64,000 nt of DNA from an uncultured Oscillospiraceae bacterium (GTDB lineage: Bacteria > Bacillota > Clostridia > Oscillospirales > Oscillospiraceae): assembly GCA_934670025.1 (NCBI GenBank), contig CAKUOS010000004.1, forward strand, positions 7,601 through 71,600, given 5' to 3'. The position numbers and the translations under genes were made by a program. Below are positions 54,642 through 63,744 of this stretch, piece by piece. Each line of letters starts with the position of its first letter. Positions within the stretch are counted from its first letter, which is position 1. The notes under the pieces were generated by a model. The model was given only the letters and a program-made list of their open reading frames with translations, did no database searches and was not told the origin of the DNA.

Positions 54642-56908
54642 TCAGACGTCCGGGTCCTCCGGATGCAGCAGCCGGCCGATGGCGTCCGACAGCTTTGCAA
54701 AGTCCAGAGGCTTGATGAAAATTTCGTCGATCAGCCCTTCCTGCCGCATCTGTACGGCGTCGCGCTCGACAAGGCCGGTCATGAGAATGACGGCGGTCTG
54801 CGGATGCTCGACGCGGATGCGCTGGATGAGTGCGGTGCCCTTGTACCGGGGCATGGTGTTGTCAGCCAGGATCAGATCCCAGCGGCCGGGCGTGCGCGAA
54901 AAGGTGTTCAGCGCCTGCTCGGGGTCCGTGAACATATCAACGGTATAACCCGCGCGGCGCAGCCGCCGTGAGAGATACCGCGCCACGCGCTCGTCGTCGA
55001 CGAGCAGGATGGGTCCTGCACCGGAAGTCTTCTCCTGCGTGGGAGGCGCTTTGGACGGCCGCACGGGGACAGTGAGCGCCGTGAGCGGCAGAAAGACGAG
55101 AAATTCGCTGCCTTCGCCGGGCGTGCTCCTGGCCTCGATACAGCCGCCGTGGCTGATGAGGATGTTCTGCACCACGGACAGGCCGAGACCGGTGCTCTCG
55201 CCGGCCTGTTTGGTGGTGAAGAAGGTGTCGAAGATATGCGGGAGCGTCTCGGGCGCGATGCCGCAGCCGGTGTCCGAGACCGCAACGCGGACGCAGTCGC
55301 CGTGCACGCCCTGCGCAAGCTGCGCGGGAAGCGCGTCGGGCGCGATCCGCCGCGCGCGGATCGTCAGTACGCCGCCGTCCGGTTCCATGGCCTGCACCGC
55401 GTTGGAGCAGAGATTCAGGAACACCTGATGCAGCTGCGTTGCGCTGCCGAAAACGTTGGCATGAAGGTCCGCAAAGTCCGTTTCCAGACGGATGGAGGCC
55501 GGCAGGATCATCGAGACCATCTTTGTCACGTCGCGCAGGACGGCTTCGAGACTGACCGGGCCGTAGGCTGAGGAATCCGTCTCGCGGCGGCTGAAGGGCA
55601 GCAGCTGGTCGACGATCTCCTTGGCGCGCGTGCCGGCCTTGAAGATCTCGTCCATGTCCTCGTAGTATTCGTTTTCCGGGCCCATGCGCTCTTTGAGAAA
55701 TTCGGAATAGCCCATGATGGGCGTGAGCAGATTGTTGAACTCGTGGACGATGCCGCCGGTGAGCGCGCCGATGGTTTGCAGCTTCTGATAGTGATAGACC
55801 TGCTCGCGGCTCTGGTGGAGCTCCTCAAGCGTGTGGTTCATCTCGCGCAGATAGCCCGATTCCAGCTCCGGCCGCTGCTGGTTTTTGCGCATGGCGTAGA
55901 ATACCAGCAGCGCCGCGGCCAGCACCGTCAGGATCGCGGAAATGAGGACGCCGAACTGGCCGACGTTTTTGTCGATGAGACGCCTGACCGAGGAATACGG
56001 CAGGACAGCCGAGACGTACCACGTTGCGCCGCCCTCGTTCATGCGGGAAAACGCCGCGATCTCGTCCTGCGGCGGCAGAATGCCGCCCGAGTAGGTGCGG
56101 TAGATGGCCGTGTCCTCCTCCTGGCTGTACTGCATATCCAGCATATTCCGCAGACTTTCGTACTGCGGCAGCGTGTCGAGATCCGGAATGTCGCGGAAGG
56201 GGTTGAAGGTCAGCATTTTCTTTTCCGGGTGCATGATGACCGTGCCGCGCGCATTTTTGACGATGATGTTTCCCTTGTCCGGATGTTGAGCGGCGCGATA
56301 TACTGCTGATAGACCGTCTCGAGATCCACGACCGTCACGACCGTGCCGAAAAATTCGTCGCCGTGGGAGACGGCGCTGGAGACGGTCAGGCCGTAGTGCC
56401 GGTCGGACGCGCGGAATACGCTTCCCACGCCGCTCCGGTGCCGCTCGGCAAGCGTGTCCAGATGCAGGATCTGCTCGTCGAACGCCTCCGGCATCGGGTA
56501 CTGGTTGTACATACACACAATGTTTTTCTCGCGGTCGATCAGATAGATCCGGGACACGCCCTGCTGCTGCGAAAGAATGTAGGAGAGGATGTATTCCTTC
56601 AGACCGTCGTCGACGCCGTCGGTGTAATAGCGCCGGAATTCCTGCATGAAGCCCGGCGTGCGCACCAGGATATTCACGTCGCGCAGCTGCTTGGAGATGT
56701 AGAGCGACAGATTCTGCGCCACGGCGCGCGCCGTGATGAGCAGATATTACTGCCGCTGTTCGACGACCATCTGCGTATATGCCTCATAGGTGTTCACGAC
56801 CGCATAGCCGAGACCCGCGACCAGCGCCAGCAGCAGCGCAAGCGCGCGGATCGCTTTCTGAGAGACAGGCTTCATGGGTTCACCCGGTTTCTTCCTGTTT
56901 TTCTCCAT
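54642..56908 (-). pseudogene. Hybrid sensor histidine kinase, interrupted by one stop and one frameshift
   Basis: Reading across the lesions: N-terminal helix (RALALLLALVAGLGYAVV), a Cache-like extracellular sensor, a second helix near 55,910, a kinase domain with H-box GGIVHEFNNLLTPIMGYSEF, an ATPase domain (NLCSNAVQAM, DTGCGIAPETLPHIFDTFFTTK, GLGLSVV) and a C-terminal receiver (LILADNTMPRYKGTALI). An in-frame TAA at about 56,744-56,746 cuts EQRQ from YLLITARAVAQN. A 1-nt loss near 56,285 shifts frame between APLNI and DKGNIIVKNA. Probably the citrate sensor of this locus; either decaying or sequence errors. Confidence 0.85.
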
Positions 56909-56948
56909 CATATCATGGAACGGCGCGCAGGAAAAGTGCGGATTGTCC

Positions 56949-57191
56949 TTATTTTCGCAGCGGCGCATGATAATCCGGGCAGCACGCGCCGCGCAGCAGC
57001 GGGTACTTCATGTTCAGCCGCCTGCCGCACCGCGGGCAGCAGTAGAGATTGCGTTCAAACCCGAACGCGCCGAGCATACAGCACAGCACCGGGATCCGCC
57101 GGCCGCAGCAGAAAAACAGAATGCCTGCCAGAACGCCCACGATGCAGATGGGCTTGACCCATACGAGCGGGATCTTGCCTTTGAGATTCAT
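56949..57191 (-). CDS. Small membrane protein with C-terminal zinc ribbon
   Basis: 80 residues: one membrane helix (ICIVGVLAGILFFCCG region, 18-42) and a Cys-rich end CCPRCGRRLNMKYPLLRGACCPDYHAP fitting a zinc ribbon. Starts after an AGGAGGG site and lies between tctA and the kinase on the same strand. Function unknown; the position suggests an accessory of the citrate transporter or sensor. Confidence 0.72.
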   Translation of the reverse strand: MNLKGKIPLVWVKPICIVGVLAGILFFCCGRRIPVLCCMLGAFGFERNLYCCPRCGRRLNMKYPLLRGACCPDYHAPLRK

Positions 57192-57257
57192 AGACCCTCC
57201 TGCCTGAACGGCGAAGACGGGACGGCGGGCCGTGCCGCCGTCCCGATCCGTTCGAGA

Positions 57258-58783
57258 TTATTTGGATTTTTCCGCCTTCTGCGCTTTGCGCTTCTGGAGC
57301 CACGGCTTGACGACCGGGCTGAGGAGAACTGCCACGCAGATGAGCATGATGATACCCGTGACCGGGCGCAGCATCATCTGGCCGGCTTCCTGTAAAAGCG
57401 TGTCGCCGCTGGCGATGGTGAACGCACGGCGCAGGTTCGACTCGCAGATGGTGCCGAGCACGAGGCCGAGGATCATCGCGGAGCTGTTGAATTTGCAGGT
57501 GACGAACACGAAACCGATGAGGCCCGAGATCGCCATGATGATGACGTCCACGGAGGTGTTCTTGGCCGCGTAAGCGCCGATGGTGGCCATCATGATGATG
57601 GTCGGGCCGAGGATGCTGTACGGGACCTTCAGGATCTGCACGAAGACCTTGGCGATGATGATGGCCGCGAAGACCATGATGATGTTCGAGACGAACATCG
57701 AGGCGAACGTCGCCGACAGGAACTCCGGCTGATTGACGAGCAGCAGCGGGCCCGTCGTGACGCCCTTGAGCACCAGCGCGGACATCATGATCGCAGCCGC
57801 GTTGCCGCCGGGGATGCCGAGGCTCAGCAGCGGGACCATCGAGCCGCCGGTGGCGGCGTTGTTGCCGGTCTCAGGCGCGGCAATGCCGTCGGGGCAGCCG
57901 GTGCCGAACTTTTCCGGGTGCTTGGAGAGCTTCTGCTCGGTCGAGTAGCACAGGAACGACGCGATCGTCGCGCCCGCGCCGGCAGAATGCCGATGACCGT
58001 GCCGAGCACGGAGCAGCGGGCGATGACGCCCTTGAGGGACCACATTTCCCTGAAGGAGGGCAGCTTTGCGGACATACCGGAGCCTTCCTTGCCGACAGCC
58101 TTGAGCTTCGACGGCTTTGCCGTCTGCTTGAGGACCTCGGTCACGGCGAAGAAGCCGATCATGACGGGGATCATCTCGATACCGGAGGTGAGGAGACGCG
58201 TGCCGAACGTCAGACGGGGCACGCCAAGCAGCGGATCGAGGCCGATGCACGCGAGCAGCAGACCCAGAAGACCCGAGATGATCGTGCGGCAGATGTTGTC
58301 CGTCTCAAGGCTCGTCAGGATGGACAGGCCCATGAACGAAATGGCGAACAGCTCCGACGGGCCGAAGCTCAGCGCCGCCTGCGTCAGCTGCGGGCTCAGA
58401 AGGAGCATACACACGGCCGCGAACATACCGCCGATGGCCGAGCAGATCAGCTGGATGCCGAGCGCGCGGCCGGCTTCGCCGCGCTGCGCCATGGGATAGC
58501 CGTCATAGGTGGTCGGCGCGCTGGACGGAACGCCGGGAATTTTGAAGAGGATGGCCGTCATGCCGCCGCCGGTGATGGACGCGCAGTAGATGGCGACGAG
58601 GAACGCGATGGCGCTGACGGGATCCATTTTATACGTGAAGGGAATGCCGAGCGTGACGGCCATCGTGGCCGAGACGCCGGGCAGCGCGCCGAAGAGCGTG
58701 CCGAGGAAGACCGCGAAGATGATGAGGATGAACATCTTCGGCGCGAAAACAACGGACATACCGCTGGACAGTAATTCAAGCAT
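57258..58783 (-). pseudogene. tctA: TTT large permease subunit (tctA) with one frameshift
   Basis: From MLELLSSGMSVVFAPK the frame carries the first TctA half (LFGALPGVSATMAVTLGIPF, SITGGGMTAILFKIPGVPSSAPTTYDG) and fails right after GTVIGILP. The second half continues in another frame from GAGATIASFLCYSTEQKLSKHPEKFG to the normal end. One base is missing in the CCGGGC codons at about 57,983. If real, the citrate permease is split; if a base-call error, the gene is intact (507-508 residues). Confidence 0.88.
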
Positions 58784-58797
58784 ACAGTACCTCCTTC

Positions 58798-59313
58798 TCA
58801 GGGAACCAGGGATTCCGCTAACAGCGCGAAGTTGCGCAGGAATCCGATCTGGCCTCTGGGCAGCATGACGCCCAGCAGCACGGAAAAGCCGATGTAGAGG
58901 ATGATCGTGATGAGGACCGACGTGCCGAGCAGCAGCCAGATGTTCTTCTGGCCGGGCAGCAGGCCGTAGGCGATCAGGAACAGCAGGCACGTGAGCATGA
59001 AGCCGACCGGCTCATACAGCAGGGCCATCGCAACGGTCAGCGCCATGCCGATAAAGAGCTTGCTCCTGAAAAACCGGCCGATGCTGGGGAAGGAATCCTT
59101 AAACGCGGCGGCGATATCCGCCTTGTCGTTCTTTTTGAAGTACTTGTAGAGGTTGAAGCAGATCGCGGCGATCAGCAGGACCAAAATCGCCTGCGGCCAC
59201 TGCTCTGCGCCAAGCTCATTGACTGCCGATTTGGGCATGGTGGTCGTCACGTTTACAAAGCAGACGCCGCAGCCGATGAGCAGGATCAGGTTAAAAATCA
59301 GTTCAATTGCCAT
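58798..59313 (-). CDS. tctB: TTT small permease subunit (TctB) of the citrate locus
   Basis: 171 residues, four helices (IFNLILLIGCGVCFVNV; QAILVLLIAAICFNLYKYF; LFIGMALTVAMALLYEPVGFMLTCLLFLIAYG; TSVLITIILYIGFSVLLGVMLP). Ends in the LGVMLPRG type typical of TctB. 14 nt before tctA. Confidence 0.88.
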   Translation of the reverse strand: MAIELIFNLILLIGCGVCFVNVTTTMPKSAVNELGAEQWPQAILVLLIAAICFNLYKYFKKNDKADIAAAFKDSFPSIGRFFRSKLFIGMALTVAMALLYEPVGFMLTCLLFLIAYGLLPGQKNIWLLLGTSVLITIILYIGFSVLLGVMLPRGQIGFLRNFALLAESLVP

Positions 59314-59344
59314 AAAAAGTTATATCACTCCTGTTCTGTTCTCC

Positions 59345-59380
59345 GACGGGGCGGGCGCTTTTGCCCGCCCCGTCTTTTTT
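59345..59380. promoter_or_regulatory. Hairpin between tctC and tctB
   Basis: Perfect 12-bp stem GACGGGGCGGGC/GCCCGCCCCGTC, loop GCTTTT. On the transcribed minus strand no T-tract follows, so it is likely an mRNA-stabilising element behind tctC and not a full terminator. Confidence 0.75.
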
Positions 59381-59399
59381 GGTCTGTCTGTCTATGCAA

Positions 59400-60440
59400 T
59401 CAAATGAGGCCGGCGCCCTTGAGGTAGTCCTCAAAGGTGACGTATTCTTCATCAATCAGCGTCCGGAAGGAAGCCGCGTCAGCATAACCCGGACGGTCGA
59501 GATAGCAGGCGTTTTTCAGGAATTCCTGATACGTGTCGGAGTTCCATGCCTCTTCCAGTGCGGCGGACATCGCGTCGACGGCAGCCTGCGGCGTGCCGGT
59601 GCGGCAGAAGATGCCGCGCCACGTGCCGACGTAGGAGTCGATGCCGAGCTCGCCCGTGCATTCGGTGTCGGGCAGCGTGGACATCCGGTTTTCGGACATG
59701 GAGACGAGCGGGACGATGTCACCGGACTCGATGAGGCCCCGGATCTCGTCGGCGCCGGTGATGCAGATGTTCACGTGGCCGCCGACCATCGCGGAGGACA
59801 GCTCCGCGCCGCCGCCGTAGTTGACGATCTTGATGTACTGCTCGACCTCGGTGATGTCGCAGCCGAGGCCGCCGGCGAGCGTCTGCTTCAGGGATACGGC
59901 GTCAGCGCCGGTCGCGGTCAGCATACCGCAGGTCAGCTCCTGCGGATGCTCCTTCGCGTAGGCGATGAACTCGGTGAAGTTGGTGTACTTGCCGTCCATG
60001 GCCTTCTTGGAGGAGGCGATGAGGTTGATGGAGTGGACGAGCTTGGCAACGGGCTGAAGCTCGGCATTGAAGTCCTCAGGCAGGATCTTCTGGATGTCGA
60101 GCATGATGTGCGACTGCGTGCCGAGCACGTAGGTGTAGCCGTCGGCCGGCTGCTTGCAGGTGAAATCGATGCCGTTTGCGCCGCCGGCGCCTTCGACGTT
60201 GACGATCTCAACGGCTACGCCGAGAATGTCCTGCAAGACGGGCTGCAAGGGACGCAGCGTGCCGTCGGCGCCGCCGCCGACGCCCCGCGGGCAGACGAGC
60301 GTGACCTTGCGTTCCCATTTCCATTCGCCCGGGTCCGCATTGTCCGCTGCATTCGTGCCGGAAGCCGCGGGCGCTGCGCACGAAGCGAGCATCAGCACGG
60401 CCAGGATCAGGGACACGAGCATGACCAGTTTCTTTTTCAT
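59400..60440 (-). CDS. tctC: TTT solute-binding lipoprotein (TctC) of the citrate locus
   Basis: 346 residues from MKKKLVMLVSLILAVLMLASCAAP (lipobox LASC) behind AAGGAGGAAC. VTLVCPRGVGGGADGTLRPLQPVLQDILGVAVEIVNVEGAGGANGIDF is the carboxylate-binding start of Bug/TctC proteins. Citrate is the likely ligand because the operon continues to citDEFC. First gene of the minus-strand unit, divergent from the response regulator. Confidence 0.92.
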   Translation of the reverse strand: MKKKLVMLVSLILAVLMLASCAAPAASGTNAADNADPGEWKWERKVTLVCPRGVGGGADGTLRPLQPVLQDILGVAVEIVNVEGAGGANGIDFTCKQPADGYTYVLGTQSHIMLDIQKILPEDFNAELQPVAKLVHSINLIASSKKAMDGKYTNFTEFIAYAKEHPQELTCGMLTATGADAVSLKQTLAGGLGCDITEVEQYIKIVNYGGGAELSSAMVGGHVNICITGADEIRGLIESGDIVPLVSMSENRMSTLPDTECTGELGIDSYVGTWRGIFCRTGTPQAAVDAMSAALEEAWNSDTYQEFLKNACYLDRPGYADAASFRTLIDEEYVTFEDYLKGAGLI

Positions 60441-60595
60441 TTCTTCTGTTCCTCCTTGATGTTTGTGTGGCGCGCAGAGCGGAAGCGCCGTCCCGCACGC
60501 GGCAGAGGATCTCTGCTTATGGCCATCATAACCATGCTTTCTTAACCGGAGTATGTGCGGAACATTAAATTTTCGTAAGGGAATTCGATTTCTTT

Positions 60596-60624
60596 TTGTG
60601 ATTTCCGACAATCCGTGCTATACT
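60596..60624 (+). promoter_or_regulatory. Promoter of the response regulator gene
   Basis: TTGTGA, 17 nt, TATACT, about 45 nt before the ATG. The region 60441-60595 must also hold the tctC promoter. Confidence 0.7.
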
Positions 60625-60668
60625 GTTCGCACACAAACAAATGCAGGCTGCACAGGAGCAAAGACAGT

Positions 60669-61355
60669 ATGGCACGATTTAAAATTCTGGTCGTGGACGA
60701 TGAAAAGCTCGTCCGCAGGACCATTTCCCGTGTGCCCGAGAGCGAAGGGATGTCCATCGCAGAGGCCGCCAACGGCCTCGACGCCGTCCGTATGGCGCAG
60801 GCGCAGCGCTTCGATCTCATCATTCTGGATATCATCATGGAGGGCATGGACGGCTTTCAGGTTATCCGCCAGCTTCGCTCGTGCGGCATCCTGACGCCGG
60901 TGTTCATCCTCAGCGGCCGGCAGACCGACAACGATAAGGTCTTCGCGCTCGGCATCGGCGCGGACGATTATATCACAAAGCCCTTTTCGCCGTCTGTGCT
61001 GTGCGCGAAGGTCAAGGCGTGCCTGCGCCGGGTCGGGCTTTCGAACCAGACCGGCGGCGGTGTGATCTCGGCCGGGCCGTTCTGCTATTTTACAGACGGG
61101 ATGCGCCTGCTCAAAAACAGCGGGGAGATCCCGCTTTCCAGCAAGGAGAGCTTCCTTATGAAGTATTTCCTCACCAACCGCGGCAAGGTCCTCACGCGCG
61201 GGCAGATCTACAGCAGCATCTGGGGCAACGCCATCGTCGACGACAATACCATCATGGTCCACATCCGCCGTCTGCGCACCAAGAGCGGGGACGACCCCAA
61301 CCAGCCCGCCTATCTCCGCACGGTCCGCGGCGTGGGCTATCAGTTTACGGCATGA
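60669..61355 (+). CDS. OmpR-family response regulator
   Basis: 228 residues. Receiver with phospho-Asp in DLIILDIIMEGMDGF and Lys in DDYITKPFSPS; C-terminal winged helix SSKESFLMKYFLTNRGKVLTRGQIYSSIWG and HIRRLRTKSGDDPNQPAYLRTVRGVGYQF. Divergent from the citrate uptake operon and the only free response regulator near the hybrid kinase, so it is the candidate regulator of citrate fermentation. No other kinase is next to it. Confidence 0.92.
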   Translation: MARFKILVVDDEKLVRRTISRVPESEGMSIAEAANGLDAVRMAQAQRFDLIILDIIMEGMDGFQVIRQLRSCGILTPVFILSGRQTDNDKVFALGIGADDYITKPFSPSVLCAKVKACLRRVGLSNQTGGGVISAGPFCYFTDGMRLLKNSGEIPLSSKESFLMKYFLTNRGKVLTRGQIYSSIWGNAIVDDNTIMVHIRRLRTKSGDDPNQPAYLRTVRGVGYQFTA

Positions 61356-61360
61356 GCAGA

Positions 61361-61388
61361 ACCCCCGGACAGCGCGCTGCCCGGGGGT
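61361..61388. terminator. Terminator of the response regulator
   Basis: ACCCCCGG/CCGGGGGT stem with T-rich right flank; convergent with the PAP2 remnant. Confidence 0.75.
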
Positions 61389-61391
61389 ACT

Positions 61392-61848
61392 TTATTTTTG
61401 CGGCGCGCCTTTTTTCGCAAGCACCGTCCAGACCCTGTCTCCGATCATGCAGGTCAGAAGTCCGATCGCCGCGCCCAGCACAGCTGCGGCGAGGGTGTCG
61501 GTCGGGAAGTGGACGTAGAGATAGAGTCTTGAAAACGCGATGAGCGCCGCGGGCGGAATAGCCGCAAGGCCGAATCTCCGGTTCGCCTTCGTCAGCACGG
61601 CCGCGCCGATGACGGACGAGAGCGTGTGCCCGGACGGGAACGAGTAATCCGTCGGATTTGCAATGAGAAGCTGCACGCTCGAATCTAACCAGCATGGCCG
61701 CGGCCGCGTGATCAGCGGTTTGAGCGTCAGATTGCCGGTCAGCACGCCGATCGTCAGCCCGGCCAGCAGGAACGCGCCATATTTCCGGTATTTCTTCGTC
61801 GCCAGCAATCCTGCCGCGGAAAGAATCCAGACCGCGCCGCCGTTTCCA
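61392..61848 (-). pseudogene. PAP2-family phosphatase lacking its N-terminus
   Basis: The PAP2 catalytic motifs are intact: KPLITRPRPCW, SFPSGHT and SRLYLYVHFPTD. The family's usual first 30-40 residues before LGNGGAVWIL are missing; a TAG lies in frame just upstream of the junction (about 61,886) and no start with a ribosome site is seen. A TTG at 61808 could start a 138-residue product, but it would lose the first helix. Confidence 0.75.
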
Positions 61849-61851
61849 AGC

Positions 61852-61914
61852 AGCGTAGCCTCCGCCCTGATCCTTTCCTGCCTGACCTACCACATCGCAG
61901 GACTGTTCTTCTGA
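61852..61914 (+). pseudogene. feoB: Last codons of a ferrous iron transporter gene feoB
   Basis: About 20 residues (VASALILSCLTYHIAGLFF, then TGA) look like the C-terminal helix of FeoB. The identification rests mainly on the two Feo-type genes that follow at once. Everything upstream is antisense PAP2. Confidence 0.55.
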
Positions 61915-61927
61915 GGTGCGGATCGTG

Positions 61928-62164
61928 ATGTCTCTTCTGGAATTACTGGATGCGCCGGGGATCCATTCCACGGCGCAGCTCGCCGCCGACCTGAACACGA
62001 CACCCGAAATGGTGGAGGCCAGGCTGGAACGCTATGCACAGCTCGGCTACGTCAAAAAGACGGTCATGTCCGCCGATTGCGGCGATAACTGCAAAAAATG
62101 CCGCGGGTGCAGCGGCCTGAGGCACAGCGTGGCGGCAGTCGTCTATTGGGAAAGGGTGCGGTGA
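61928..62164 (+). CDS. feoC: FeoC-like winged-helix protein with cysteine cluster
   Basis: 78 residues from the ATG behind GAGGTG. Winged helix (SLLELLDAPGIHSTAQLAADLNTTPEMVEARLERYAQLGYV) followed by CGDNCKKCRGCSG, a cysteine set like that of FeoC, which can hold an Fe-S cluster. Regulates or stabilises FeoB in other bacteria. Here its feoB partner is missing. Confidence 0.82.
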   Translation: MSLLELLDAPGIHSTAQLAADLNTTPEMVEARLERYAQLGYVKKTVMSADCGDNCKKCRGCSGLRHSVAAVVYWERVR

Positions 62165-62165
62165 A

Positions 62166-62519
62166 ATGCAGATCGTATGGATCGTTTTGGCTGCCGCCAT
62201 GATCGTCGGGTGTTTCTGGTCGTTCGTCAAGCGTTTCACCGGGAAAAAGACCTGCTGCGGGACCGAAAAGCAGCCGCGGATCAAGGCTAAGAAGTTGTCC
62301 ACACCCATTGGCAGCCTGACCATGAAAATTGGCGGAATGCGCTGCGAAAATTGCCGTCGGAGTGTGACTGCCGCACTGAACGCACTGGATGGCGTGGCGG
62401 CAAAAGTCAGTCTGGAAAGCAGCACGGCAAACGTTTCTTTCGAGCGTCCTGTCAGTGATGAAGTGCTGACGCAGGCAGTAGAAGCCGCCGACTTTGATGT
62501 GTTGGATATTTGGCGCTGA
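62166..62519 (+). CDS. FeoB-associated membrane segment fused to a heavy-metal-associated (HMA) domain
   Basis: 117 residues. Residues 1-45 match the small FeoB-associated Cys-rich membrane protein family (MQIVWIVLAAAMIVGCFWSFVKRFTGKKTCCG). Residues 55-117 form an HMA domain with MRCENC (CxxC). Fusion of a Feo accessory with a copper-chaperone-like domain is unusual. One nt separates it from the feoC-like gene. Confidence 0.78.
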   Translation: MQIVWIVLAAAMIVGCFWSFVKRFTGKKTCCGTEKQPRIKAKKLSTPIGSLTMKIGGMRCENCRRSVTAALNALDGVAAKVSLESSTANVSFERPVSDEVLTQAVEAADFDVLDIWR

Positions 62520-62550
62520 TCTCAGCCGCAGGAAAACAAGGTAAGCAGCA

Positions 62551-62583
62551 AAAGGCGGATTCCGTCCATACGGAATCCGCCTT
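62551..62583 (+). terminator. Terminator of the feo remnant operon
   Basis: AAGGCGGATTCCGT-CCAT-ACGGAATCCGCCTT. Confidence 0.85.
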
Positions 62584-62675
62584 CGTTTGCAGATGGGCTT
62601 GACCGGCGGCAGAGCACCCGCAAAAACCCAAGAATGCTTCCGTATCCTTTGAAGGAGAAAATACGAGTGATTTTA

Positions 62676-62710
62676 CAAGGGGTGCGGTTCTGAACGAACC
62701 GCACCCCTTG
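62676..62710. terminator. Second strong hairpin
   Basis: 15-bp stem CAAGGGGTGCGGTTC/GAACCGCACCCCTTG followed by CAGCTTTT. Confidence 0.75.
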
Positions 62711-62741
62711 CAGCTTTTCTGCACAAAGCTGCGACTTATCA

Positions 62742-62770
62742 TTGTGTTTGCACAGTCCGGATGGTATAAT
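62742..62770 (+). promoter_or_regulatory. Promoter without an evident gene
   Basis: TTGTGT, 17 nt, TATAAT. The first downstream coding gene starts about 295 nt later and has its own promoter. Confidence 0.6.
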
Positions 62771-62999
62771 AGTGTTGGCTAGAAACATCTAACCAGCGTC
62801 GGACAGAGGATTTCCCGGAATGGATTCCGAGGCGTGAAAAACAATGCGCACGATAAGAGATACCCTGCATGAGAAGAGAGAAACAACCGAAAACCACATC
62901 AGGCAGCTCTGGCAGGATGGAAAACAAGGTGTCCGCTGTGCCGCAACGCAGATTCCGGGATAAAAGGGAAAACGGCCGATGCTGCGTGCGGCGCTGCTG

Positions 63000-63028
63000 T
63001 TGAACGCGAGAGTGGTATGTGTTATACT
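63000..63028 (+). promoter_or_regulatory. Promoter of the ElbB-like gene
   Basis: TTGAAC, 17 nt, TATACT, about 37 nt before the ATG. Confidence 0.75.
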
Positions 63029-63064
63029 TGCTTTGAAGATTCGGAGGCTGCGGAGGAAAGACAA

Positions 63065-63637
63065 ATGAAGTATTTGGTTTTATTAGCCGGCTGCGGACTT
63101 GGAGATGGCTCATGCATAGAGGAAGTCATTCTGACATACGCCGTGCTTGACAGGTATGGATGTGAATATACGCCCGCTGCGGAGGATATCTCTGTTTCGT
63201 CCGTTAACCACCTGACGGAGCAGCCGGCGGAAACACGGAACGTCCTTATAGAAGCCGCCCGCATCGGCAGAGGACGCATAAAAGAGATTCGTGAGATCGA
63301 TGTTGCAGAATACGACGCGCTGATCATACCCGGCGGAATCGGATTATGGAACAATTACAGGGATTCTGACGCAATAAGGGCGTGCGTCATGCATTTTATC
63401 AGCAGGAAAAAGCCTATCGCGGCCATGTGCGCGGGAATTGATTTCCTGCGCCGTTTCCTTGGGAGTCATTTTATGGAACACGAAGCAAAAGAACTGAATG
63501 CCGAGCAATTTTGCTTCGATGCAGACAACAATACTTATTATACGCCTGCATTCCGGAAAACCGGAAGCTGCTATACGACGCTATTGGGGCTCGATGCCAT
63601 GATCTGTGCATTGAGGCAGGGGAGGATTACCGGATAA
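63065..63637 (+). CDS. DJ-1/PfpI superfamily protein, ElbB-like
   Basis: 190 residues from the ATG after GGAGGAAAG. ElbB-like pattern: VLLAGCGLGDGSCIEEVILTYAVLDRYG, YDALIIPGGIGLWNN and the nucleophile cysteine in IAAMCAGIDFL. ElbB-type proteins act as glyoxalase-like or unknown enzymes. Ends with a short hairpin (TACGGCAT/ATGCCGTA, 63659-63681). A single-gene unit. Confidence 0.87.
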   Translation: MKYLVLLAGCGLGDGSCIEEVILTYAVLDRYGCEYTPAAEDISVSSVNHLTEQPAETRNVLIEAARIGRGRIKEIREIDVAEYDALIIPGGIGLWNNYRDSDAIRACVMHFISRKKPIAAMCAGIDFLRRFLGSHFMEHEAKELNAEQFCFDADNNTYYTPAFRKTGSCYTTLLGLDAMICALRQGRITG

Positions 63638-63705
63638 GGATTCAGCCCTTTAAAAAGTACGGCATGGCTGCACTATGCCGTAAGAATAGTTTTCTGAAAC
63701 AATAG

Positions 63706-63744
63706 AAAAAATCCCGTGAAATCATACGATTTCACGGGATTTTT
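63706..63744 (-). terminator. Terminator of the disrupted tRNA gene
   Basis: On the minus strand it directly follows the CCA end: AAAAATCCCGTGAAATC, loop, GATTTCACGGGATTTTTT. Confidence 0.85.

Larger units (their letters stand above)
62520..63064. other. Gene-free stretch with two terminators and two promoters
   Basis: Holds terminators at 62551 and 62676, a promoter at 62742-62770 whose transcript meets no open frame for over 250 nt, and the promoter of the next gene at 63000. Possibly a long leader or a small RNA gene. Confidence 0.6.

Noticed and set aside
62739..63113. Minus-strand frames of 91-124 residues upstream of the ElbB-like gene
   Set aside because: Low-complexity Ser/Arg-rich text, no start signals, overlapping both promoters; judged chance frames.
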